DNA from: Pyxidicoccus sp. MSG2
GTDB lineage: Bacteria > Myxococcota > Myxococcia > Myxococcales > Myxococcaceae
DNA length: 64,000 nt
Assembly (NCBI RefSeq): GCF_026626705.1
Contig: NZ_JAPNKC010000001.1
Span: forward strand, 5,208,001 to 5,272,000
Direction: 5' to 3'
Position 1 is the first letter of the stretch; every line of letters begins with the position of its first letter. A program made the translations under genes and the position numbers. Below the pieces are notes generated by a model. That model was not told the DNA's origin. It did no database searches and saw nothing but the letters and a program-made list of their open reading frames with translations. Positions 57,144-64,000 of the stretch are shown piece by piece.

Positions 57144-57872
57144 ATGAAGACCGCCCGCATCTCCTTCCTCGTCTCCTTCCTCGCGCTCGCCGCGTGTGCC
57201 CATGCCCAGGAGGCGCAGAAGAACGACACCTCCGCCCAGAAGGGCGAGTCCCGCGACGTGCCCGACTTCCACAGCGTGGCCGTGAGCCACGGCATCCAGG
57301 CCGAGGTGAAGGTCGGTCCCAAGTCCGTACGCCTCGAAGGCCCGTCGGACCTGGTGGCCCGCGTGAAGCTCAAGGTGGAGGACGGGACGCTCGTCACGGA
57401 GGTCGAGCGCGATGGCCTCTTCAGCAACTTCCGCGGCGGCAAGGTGCACCTCTACGTCACCAGCCCCAAGGTGCTCGCAGTGGGCGCCAGCGGCGGCAGC
57501 CACGTCGAGGCCGAGGCCACCGAGACCGATGAGTTCACCGCCGAGGCCAGCGGCGGCGCCGTCCTCACCGTGCGCGGCGTGAACGCGCGCAAGGTGGACG
57601 CCGAGGCCAGCGGCGGCTCGCGCGTGAAGCTGTCCGGCCGCGCGCGGGAGATGGACGCCGAGGCCAGCGGCGGCGCCGAGGTCCTCGCCTTCGACGTGAA
57701 GGGCCTGAAGGAGCTGGAGGCCGAGGCCAGCGGCGGCTCGCGCGTGGAGGCGGACGTCTCCGAGCGCGTCTCCGGTGATGCCTCCGGCGGCAGCACCATC
57801 CGCCTCGTGTCCCGCCCGGGTAGGAGCGACGTGGACACCAGCGGCGGCTCCCGCGTCACCTACAAGGACTGA
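57144..57872 (+). CDS. Exported DUF2807 (GIN) beta-helix protein
   Basis: The ATG at 57144 gives 242 residues. The leader ends at LAACAHAQ, so either Cys18 is lipidated or signal peptidase I cuts after AHA. The mature protein is a DUF2807 domain (FHSVAVSHGIQAEVKVG, VARVKLKVEDGTLVTEVE, KVHLYVTSPKVLAVGASGGSHVEAEA). It then has six ASGG(S/A) repeats about 20 residues apart, each one turn of a right-handed beta-helix. Found in many envelope proteins; role unknown, adhesion or scaffold likely. It converges with the PhoD-like gene (6 bp between ends). Confidence 0.85.
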   Translation: MKTARISFLVSFLALAACAHAQEAQKNDTSAQKGESRDVPDFHSVAVSHGIQAEVKVGPKSVRLEGPSDLVARVKLKVEDGTLVTEVERDGLFSNFRGGKVHLYVTSPKVLAVGASGGSHVEAEATETDEFTAEASGGAVLTVRGVNARKVDAEASGGSRVKLSGRAREMDAEASGGAEVLAFDVKGLKELEAEASGGSRVEADVSERVSGDASGGSTIRLVSRPGRSDVDTSGGSRVTYKD

Positions 57873-57878
57873 CGCGGC

Positions 57879-59324
57879 TCAAGCGTCCAGCCGCAATTCC
57901 GCGTCCTGGACGCGCGCGCCCTTGCGCTCGAACACCTCCACGCGCAGCACCGGCTCCTTCCAGGTGAGGCGCGTGAAGTTGCTCAGCTGCACGTAGCCAC
58001 CGTGCCGGGTGATGACGTAGTCCGACTGCCCGTCGAGGACGCCGGCCTGCTCGTACATGAACTCCGGCGGCACGAAGACCGGCGCCGAGAAGGCCGACGA
58101 GATGACGGAGTAGAGGCGGAAGTCGGGCCGTGACTTGCTGCGCAGCTCGCTCCACAGCGACGCGTGGATGTCTCCGGAGAGGAACACCACGCGCCGCACG
58201 CCGTTGTCGCGGATGAAGTCCAGCAGGTGCTGGCGCTGGAGCAGGAAGCCCGCCCACTTGTCACGGCGCTCCACCGTCATCAGGCCCGCCAGGTTCACGT
58301 CCGGGAAGAGCGGCACCGAGGACACCACGAACTTCAGCCCGCCCGCGTCCTTCGTCAGCCAGTGCTTCAGCGCGTCCAGTTGCGGCGGGCCGATGATTTG
58401 CGGCGGCCGGGCCAGGTGGTAGCGCTCCGTGCGCGTGTCGAGCACGAAGAAGCGCGCGGGCCCCACCTGGAAGTCGTACCAGTAGCGCGTCAGCGTGTTG
58501 GTGAGCCCCGGCACGTCGCGCCGCTCCAGGGCCGGCCCGTGCACCACCTGGTAGGCGCGGTACGCCTCCATCGCTGATTGGAAGCGCACCCGGTTCGCCC
58601 AGCGCGCCTCGTTGCTCAGCCCCGGGTCCACCAGCTTGTCCATGGACCAGTTGTCGGCGATTTCGTGGTCGTCCAGCGTCATGTACGTGGGCACCCGCGC
58701 CATCAGCCGGCGCAGGCACGGCTGGGTGAAGGCGTCCCGGTACGTGGCGCAGTACTCCTCGAAGGTGTGCGCGTCGCGGCGCACGTCGGCGTAGATCTGG
58801 TCCCCCACCATGAGGAGCAGGTCCGTGGGCGTGCTGTCCGCCTGCTCGTAGATGGTGTCGAAGATGCGGTCGCCGCGGTTGCCCAGGCCGACGATTTCCT
58901 CCTCGGACGGGCCCGGGTTGCGGCACGAGCCGAAGACGAAGGACAGCTCCGGGCTGCCCGGGGGCCGGGAGGTGCGGAAGGCCCCGGCCGTGGCGCCCCG
59001 GAGCTCCAGCCCCACCGGCGGCACCAGCAGGTGCTCCTCCACGTCGGAGAAGAAGTAGCCCATGCGGTACGCGTACGCGTGCGCGGGCTGGAGGCCACCG
59101 AAGTCGACACTACCCGTGAAGTCGTCCTCGGCGCGCAGCTTGAAGTAGGCCCCCTGCGCGGGCGTGGTGGACCCGGCCGCGAGGAGCTGGGCGATGCCGT
59201 AGCAGTAGCGGCCGCCCGGCGGGCGCGGGGGCTCGCCCCTCCCCCACAGGCGCACGGACGTATCGGTGGTGGACCCGACGATGGGGCCCACCGTCACCGG
59301 GTGGACGGGGAACGCGAGCGCCAT
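57879..59324 (-). CDS. PhoD-like metallophosphatase
   Basis: The ATG at 59324 (MALAFPVHPVTVGPIVG) follows AGGAGGCCCCTCCCC and gives 481 residues; a longer open frame upstream is not supported. An N-terminal Fn3/Ig-like domain (STTDTSVRLWGRG) precedes the metallophosphatase fold with FGSCRNP, MVGDQIYADV, TLDDHEIADNW and FLSGDIHAS metal motifs. This is the PhoD/DUF7800 style of alkaline phosphatase or phosphodiesterase. No signal peptide or Tat motif is seen, so it may act in the cytoplasm or be exported by an unrecognised route. Confidence 0.88.
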   Translation of the reverse strand: MALAFPVHPVTVGPIVGSTTDTSVRLWGRGEPPRPPGGRYCYGIAQLLAAGSTTPAQGAYFKLRAEDDFTGSVDFGGLQPAHAYAYRMGYFFSDVEEHLLVPPVGLELRGATAGAFRTSRPPGSPELSFVFGSCRNPGPSEEEIVGLGNRGDRIFDTIYEQADSTPTDLLLMVGDQIYADVRRDAHTFEEYCATYRDAFTQPCLRRLMARVPTYMTLDDHEIADNWSMDKLVDPGLSNEARWANRVRFQSAMEAYRAYQVVHGPALERRDVPGLTNTLTRYWYDFQVGPARFFVLDTRTERYHLARPPQIIGPPQLDALKHWLTKDAGGLKFVVSSVPLFPDVNLAGLMTVERRDKWAGFLLQRQHLLDFIRDNGVRRVVFLSGDIHASLWSELRSKSRPDFRLYSVISSAFSAPVFVPPEFMYEQAGVLDGQSDYVITRHGGYVQLSNFTRLTWKEPVLRVEVFERKGARVQDAELRLDA

Positions 59325-59504
59325 GGGGAGGGGCCTCCTGTCCCCCACCTTCCAGAGGGGATTCCGAAGCAGCGCGTACTCCCCGTCAATCGCTCGCGGA
59401 GGCAGGGGTGCATCCGACAACGCCTCCACGACGCGACCCGGCTTGCTCCGGTCCCCCCGGAAGGTTGGAATGCGCCTCCCCCAGCCTCCGGAGATGAACG
59501 CCCG

Positions 59505-60956
59505 ATGAAGGACCCGACGCCCGCTCCGTCCTCTACCCCCACCGGCCCGTCCCACCGCCGCAAGCCGCTGCTCTTCGGCCTCGGCGGCATGGTGGTGGCA
59601 CTCGCGGCAGCGGGCTTCGTCCTCTGGGGTGGCCGTCCCGGCGCGCACTCGAAGGCGGGGGGTGGGCACGACCACGAGCACGAGGCGAATGGCCCCCGGT
59701 CCGTGATGCCGACGGCCCCCGTGGAGGTCCTTCGTCACACGGACCGCGCGGCGCGGGCCGCCGCCACCGGGGACACGGCCAAGGCGCGCGCCGCCCTGGC
59801 CGAGGCGCTGAAGCTGGCGCCGGACCACGCGCCCGCCCTCTTCGTCCAGGCCTGCCTGGCGCTGGAGGCCGGCAACGACGCGGAGGCCGGCGACGCGCTG
59901 GAGAAGCTGGAGGACGCCGTGCCGGGCAGCAAGGAGGCGAAGCTGCTCCAGCGGCTGCGCGAGCTGCGGCGCACCCCGGGCACCTCCTGGCAGCAGGCCT
60001 TCCGCGAGGCCTGGGTGGCCCTGGGCCGGCCCGACTTCCAGAAGAGCCGGCTGCTGCCGGGCGCCACGCCCCTGCCGCCCGACCCGGCCGACGCGGAGGC
60101 GGAGAAGGCCGCGTGGACGCGCGCCACCTCGGACGAGGTGAAGCTGATGCTGGCGCTGGGCGCGCGGAAGCTGGACGCGGAGCAGGCCCTCTTCCTGCTG
60201 GCGCAGGTGCCCAGGCTGGAGGACCCCGCCCTCTACCTGGCGGTGATGGACGCGCTGCGCGGGGACGCGCTGCCCGAGTCCTCACACGCCGAGGCCCGGA
60301 AGGTGTTCCACGACACGCTGGTGAAGCTGGCCGCGGCGCACCCGCGCTCCATGCAGCTCCAGTTGCTGTTGCTGCTGGGGGACACGGAGCAGGGCTCGAC
60401 GCTGAGCGCCGAGGAGCTGGACGCGCTGGACAAGGTGGCCGCGCTGCCCGCATGGCGGGAGGGCTCCTTCGCGGACCTGTACCAGCGCGCGCGCAAGGTG
60501 CTGAAGGACGCGGGAGTGCCGGACTCCAGCGCCATGGCCATGTCCGCGGTGTCGCGCAGCGTGATGGAGCGGGGCTCGTGGGTGCTGCGCACGCGCAACG
60601 TGGGCACGCGAGGCGACCTGCCCCCCGAGGGCGTGAAGCGGCTGGGCCGCATCAACCGGGACATCGGCTCGCGCATGATTGAGCAGCCGACGATGGTGGA
60701 GCGCATGACGGGCCTGCAGCTCATCCGCGCCGGCACGCAGGACATGGGGGAGGAAATCGGCCGCAAGCTGACGCTCGCGCAGATTGAGTCGCTGGAGGCG
60801 GCCATCAAGGACTTCCAGAAGACGGAGCTGTCGCGGTGGCCGCTGCACTCGCTGACGGAGGAGCTGCTGGAGCTGAGCACGCGCGACGAGCCGGCGTACC
60901 TGCTGTCCTTCGCGTCGGGCACGCAGCCGGCACGGGCCTCCGACGAGCATCCGTAG
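59505..60956 (+). CDS. Membrane-anchored TPR-like helical protein
   Basis: The ATG at 59505 gives 483 residues. One TM helix (about 22-42, LLFGLGGMVVALAAAGFVLW) is followed by a His/Asp/Glu-rich linker (GGGHDHEHEANG), a possible metal-binding patch. Two or three TPR-like helix pairs follow (RAAATGDTAKARAALAEALKLAPDHAPAL, LALEAGNDAEAGDALEKLED). The rest is an alpha-solenoid-like region (ALFLLAQVPRLEDPALYLAVMDAL, SMQLQLLLLLGD, LTGLQLIRAGTQDMGEEIGRKL). Family not recognised. It is divergent from the PhoD-like gene, and a strong hairpin follows the stop. Confidence 0.7.
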   Translation: MKDPTPAPSSTPTGPSHRRKPLLFGLGGMVVALAAAGFVLWGGRPGAHSKAGGGHDHEHEANGPRSVMPTAPVEVLRHTDRAARAAATGDTAKARAALAEALKLAPDHAPALFVQACLALEAGNDAEAGDALEKLEDAVPGSKEAKLLQRLRELRRTPGTSWQQAFREAWVALGRPDFQKSRLLPGATPLPPDPADAEAEKAAWTRATSDEVKLMLALGARKLDAEQALFLLAQVPRLEDPALYLAVMDALRGDALPESSHAEARKVFHDTLVKLAAAHPRSMQLQLLLLLGDTEQGSTLSAEELDALDKVAALPAWREGSFADLYQRARKVLKDAGVPDSSAMAMSAVSRSVMERGSWVLRTRNVGTRGDLPPEGVKRLGRINRDIGSRMIEQPTMVERMTGLQLIRAGTQDMGEEIGRKLTLAQIESLEAAIKDFQKTELSRWPLHSLTEELLELSTRDEPAYLLSFASGTQPARASDEHP

Positions 60957-61275
60957 CGAGAGGGAAACGAGGACTCTCGGGCCCCGGGATTCATGCCCCC
61001 CGGGGCCCGAGCAGGCCCCCCACGATGCAACGGAGCCGCCGCACGCCGGACCTCCAAGGTCGTCCGGGCAACCGCACTCCTTCCACGCGAGAGCCGGGAC
61101 CAAGGGGGTGCGTCCCGGGCGGCCTGCGCGTGGGCACCGTGGAACCTCCACAGCGTTCAACGCTACGTGGGCCGAAGAATATCGGCTGCGCCGGTACTGT
61201 CCACCCGCAGGGTCGCTCCTCCGGGGGGTGTCGTGACAGGCTGGATGCCTGGGCTGACTCGCAGCCGATGCGGGT
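60957..61275. other. 319-bp spacer between convergent genes
   Basis: Apart from the strong hairpin near its left end, I see only a minor GTGG-AACCT-CCAC dyad near 61138-61150. No gene or mobile element is supported. Confidence 0.5.
60976..61011 (+). terminator. 13-bp-stem hairpin after the TPR-like gene
   Basis: CTCGGGCCCCGGG and CCCGGGGCCCGAG pair perfectly around a 10-nt loop. No U-tract follows, so termination may need Rho or give a stable 3' end. Confidence 0.55.
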
Positions 61276-64000
61276 TCACCCCGGGTGTGGGCAGGCACTT
61301 TGCATGGCGGACGCTGGCACCGGCGGGTGGGGCGTCACGGCGCGGAGGGGGGTGTCCCGGCCCAGCGCGATGAAGGGTGCCCAGTAGTGGGGATGGGGTT
61401 TCGTGGCACGGAGCCAGCGCATGGCCTCGCGCAGGGCGGCGGCGCGTCCCATCCCCTCGAGCAGGTTGCGGTAGTAGGCCTCCATCAGATGCTGCGTGGT
61501 GTCGTCCTTCACCTTCCAAAGACTCATCACCACCGTCTCCGCGCCGGCCACCACGAGCGCTCGGCGCAGTCCGTAGACGCCCTGGCCTGGCTTGACATCC
61601 CCGCGTCCCGTATCGCAGGCGGACAGCACCACCAGCTGAGTGCCCCACAGGTTGAGGCCGGCCAGCTCCAGGGCCGTCGCCAGCGCGTTCTCGGGCGGGG
61701 ACGGGTGGGGGCTGGCGTCGCCAGGGGCCGAGGCACGCGCCCCCGCGAAGATGAGGCCGGAGCGCAGCAGGGGGTCCGGTGGCAGCGAGGCGGAAGTGCC
61801 ATCACCCAGCGCACCAAATGAAACAGCGGCGCGGGTGCCCGTGGGAGCGAGGGCGTCCTGCAGGAAGAAGCCGTGGGTGGCCAGATGGAGGATGCCGGGA
61901 GGAGGCAGGTGCAGCAGCCGCTCCTTGGTGGCCTCGGGGCCGAGGAAGAGCTGAGCCTGGGGAAGCAGGCGTTGAATGCTCTCCGCCTCCTGGCGGGTGC
62001 CTGGCAGCGGAACGACTTCCCAGGCTCTTTGTGCCGAGCTCTCTCGCAGCGCGGAGAAGAAGCGCTCCATGGAAGCGGAGCGCTCGGGTGCCGCTGAAGC
62101 CTCTCCCGTGGAGGCAGCGGGTGCTTGCAGCGGGGCGCCGAAGGCCGGGTCGGCGAGAACGACGACGGAGTCCGCTGGGGCCAGCTCCTGGGCGCGGGGC
62201 AGCAGGTCCTTGCCGGAGGTGAGGTAGGTGAAGTCGAAGGACTCCACGAGGAACTGCTTCCCGTCGTGCAGGGCGGCGAAGGACACCAGGGCCAGCTGAC
62301 CATCCGGTGCCAGGAAGAGGCGGCGCGTCTTCCCCAGCAGCGGAAGCAGGGGGTGGAACACGAGCTGGTAGACCGACCGGGCCTGGGCCTCGAAGGCAAC
62401 GTCCTGATTGGCCAGGGAATCGCGCAGACCCGAGGCGGCCAGGTCGATGGGCTCGGCCGGGCCCAGGTCCAGCGTGCGAATGGTCGCGTCTGGAAGAAGT
62501 ACCAGCGCGAGGTAGCGCAGTTGACCGGACCGCCGTGACTCGGGCGTGCCGCGTCTGGGTACGAGCGGACGGTCCTCGTAGCTGATGAACTCGACGAGGG
62601 CACCGTCCTCGGGCAGGGCCTCGGCGACCCGGTCGACAATCTCCGCGGGAGGCGGCAACTCGGCCAGCGCGCGCAGGGGTGCGGAGCGCCGGGCCAGGTC
62701 GGCTTCGAGGGCAGTCCCCTGCTCGGAGAGTTCGTTGAATCGCTGTTGGTAGACCGCGGGTAGAAGCGATCCGGGGCCCTGGAGTGACAACTGGGCCAGC
62801 TGGGTGCGCACCCCCCTCAACCGCTCGAAGGCATCGCGGTCCTGCGCGCCCAGGCTCCGGTAGATGGTCCGGGAGATTTCAGCACTCTCCTCCACGGAGC
62901 GGCCCTTGAGGAGCAGGGCCGCGCTGAGGGACAGGCGCCTGACGCTGGCGTCGTCAGGATGGGCGCGCAGCAGCGCATAGAGCCGCTCCTCGTCGGTGCG
63001 TAGAAACTGGAGGAAGCGGGCCAGGTGCACCTCGGAGAAGCCGAGTGCCTCCTGGCGCAGACGCTGCTCGGAGATGGCGAAGGCGCGCGTGAGCAACGGC
63101 AGGGCTTCGGGGAGGCGATGCCGGGCCAGTTGGACCATGGCAAGACTGTTGAGCGCTTCCGCGTTGCGGGGATGCCTCTTGCCGGTGGTCGCCGCCCGAA
63201 TGGCGAGTGTGCGCTCGTAGAGTGGCTGGGCCTGACCGTACAACCCCTGAGCCAGGTAGAGATCGGCCAGGTCGTGCAGCGGGTCGGCGACGTCGGAATC
63301 ATTCCTGCCATAGGCCGCTTCCGCGACCGCCAGCGCGCGCTGAAGAAAGGGCCTGGCGTGGTGGTACAGCCCCTGGGCCAGGTAGATCTTGCCGAGCTTG
63401 CTGAGCGGCCTTGCAACATAGGGGTTGCTCTTGCCGGAGACCTCCTCCAGGGTCGCCAACGCGCGCTTCAGGAGCGGCTCGGCGCGAGAGTACGCTCCCA
63501 GGGCCATGTAGAGCCTGCCGAGACTGTCGAGCGAAAGGGCGACGGAGAAGTTCTTCTCGCCAAAGGCCGCTTGCCGGATGGCCAGCGCGCGCTGAAGGAG
63601 CGGCTCGGCTCGAGCGTACAACCCCTGGGACAGATAGAGGTTGCCGAGTTTGACGGCCGGTTGGGCGACGTGGGGATGGCTCTTGCCGAGAGCCACCTCC
63701 CAGATGGCTAACGCGCGCAAGAAGAGCGGCTCCGCCCGTCCATAGAAGCCCTGGATTTCGTAGGAAAGAGCAAGCCGGTAGAGCGGACCGGCAACGAGGG
63801 GATGGCTCTCGCCGACGGCCGCTTCCTGTATGGCCAGTGCACGTTCGACGAGCGAGTCGGCACGAGCGAACAACCCCTGGAGCAGGTAGGGTCTCGCGAG
63901 GAGCAGGAGCGAAGCCGCGACGTCGGGGGGATTCTTGTCGAGGGCCGCTTCCAGAATGGCCTCCGCACGCGCATAGAGCGGCTCGGCTCGAGCGGACAAC
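61276..64000 (-). CDS. TPR-CHAT caspase-like protein (partial, N-terminus beyond window)
   Basis: The frame is open to the right edge; 908 residues are visible. At least seven kinesin-light-chain-type TPRs of 42 residues fill the N-terminal part (for example LGNLYLSQGLYARAEPLLQRALAIRQA). A helical linker (about 300-520) leads to a C-terminal CHAT domain. Its His-Cys dyad is HLATHG (His codon 61873-61875) and LSACDTG (Cys codon 61615-61617), both intact. A GAETVVMSLWKVKDD motif and a YYRNLL helix follow. CHAT domains are clan CD cysteine proteases; TPR fusions sense partners and cut targets. Third-position GC bias is lower than in neighbours. The partner is unknown. Confidence 0.9.
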   Translation of the reverse strand, partial: LSARAEPLYARAEAILEAALDKNPPDVAASLLLLARPYLLQGLFARADSLVERALAIQEAAVGESHPLVAGPLYRLALSYEIQGFYGRAEPLFLRALAIWEVALGKSHPHVAQPAVKLGNLYLSQGLYARAEPLLQRALAIRQAAFGEKNFSVALSLDSLGRLYMALGAYSRAEPLLKRALATLEEVSGKSNPYVARPLSKLGKIYLAQGLYHHARPFLQRALAVAEAAYGRNDSDVADPLHDLADLYLAQGLYGQAQPLYERTLAIRAATTGKRHPRNAEALNSLAMVQLARHRLPEALPLLTRAFAISEQRLRQEALGFSEVHLARFLQFLRTDEERLYALLRAHPDDASVRRLSLSAALLLKGRSVEESAEISRTIYRSLGAQDRDAFERLRGVRTQLAQLSLQGPGSLLPAVYQQRFNELSEQGTALEADLARRSAPLRALAELPPPAEIVDRVAEALPEDGALVEFISYEDRPLVPRRGTPESRRSGQLRYLALVLLPDATIRTLDLGPAEPIDLAASGLRDSLANQDVAFEAQARSVYQLVFHPLLPLLGKTRRLFLAPDGQLALVSFAALHDGKQFLVESFDFTYLTSGKDLLPRAQELAPADSVVVLADPAFGAPLQAPAASTGEASAAPERSASMERFFSALRESSAQRAWEVVPLPGTRQEAESIQRLLPQAQLFLGPEATKERLLHLPPPGILHLATHGFFLQDALAPTGTRAAVSFGALGDGTSASLPPDPLLRSGLIFAGARASAPGDASPHPSPPENALATALELAGLNLWGTQLVVLSACDTGRGDVKPGQGVYGLRRALVVAGAETVVMSLWKVKDDTTQHLMEAYYRNLLEGMGRAAALREAMRWLRATKPHPHYWAPFIALGRDTPLRAVTPHPPVPASAMQSACPHPG

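Overview
The window is a very GC-rich stretch (roughly 70% G+C, with G or C at almost every third codon position). Its gene content is typical of a fruiting myxobacterium of the Myxococcus, Corallococcus or Pyxidicoccus type: eukaryote-like Ser/Thr kinases with PEGA-like tails, PilZ proteins fused to other regions, many lipoproteins with Cys-rich or Kelch-like repeats, an orphan CHASE3/PAS/GAF histidine kinase, a secreted M36 protease behind a sigma-54-type promoter, and a TPR-CHAT protein. This assignment comes from gene style, not from a database match. I see about 48 protein genes and no rRNA, tRNA, IS element or CRISPR array.

Layout. 1-5.1 kb: a large periplasmic propeller-amidohydrolase (cut by the left edge), an alpha/beta hydrolase and a tandem pair of hotdog thioesterases. 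5.1-9.7 kb: a 606-residue protein of unknown role, a DUF4142 protein, a 568-bp structured spacer, a TPR protein with a sigma-54-like promoter, and a 33-bp tandem repeat. 9.7-14.7 kb: a small secreted Cys-rich protein, RtcB, a coiled-coil PilZ protein, a cupin and a metallo-beta-lactamase-fold hydrolase. 14.7-19.9 kb: an orphan sensor kinase divergent from a lipoprotein with eight 48-residue Cys repeats, then a small membrane protein. 20.1-25.5 kb: polyphosphate kinase, ADP-ribosylglycohydrolase, a small lipoprotein, an App1-type phosphatase and a small exported protein.

25.5-29.8 kb is the most coherent module: glucose 1-dehydrogenase and GH15 glucoamylase/trehalase in one operon, followed by a membrane-anchored MRJP-like beta-propeller. 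The propeller gene is preceded by two 13-bp TGAC-N5-GTCA palindromes spaced exactly 21 bp. A third copy of the motif lies upstream of the dehydrogenase. A sugar-release, oxidation and possible lactone-handling route under one regulator is a reasonable inference.

30-37.8 kb: two small exported or membrane proteins, a Ser/Thr kinase, and an SsuBCA-type ABC importer (ATPase, permease, lipoprotein) with a HAD phosphatase. 38.2-42.4 kb: a NYN-LOTUS RNA-binding nuclease, then the M36 protease. 42.4-51 kb: a PilZ protein, a Kelch-like lipoprotein, a YkgJ-type Cys cluster protein, an exported SH3-like protein, an RNase R-family exonuclease and a translationally coupled pair of small Cys-rich envelope proteins. 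51-61 kb: a sugar-dehydrogenase/Ig/PA14 lipoprotein, a 1107-residue Ser/Thr kinase, a DUF2807 protein, a PhoD-like phosphatase and a TPR protein. 61.3 kb to the right edge: a TPR-CHAT protease-like protein, cut at its N-terminus.

Limits. Functions come from motifs recognised by eye. Start codons are chosen from ribosome binding sites and signal peptides. Promoters, operators and hairpins are read from the sequence only and have not been tested.
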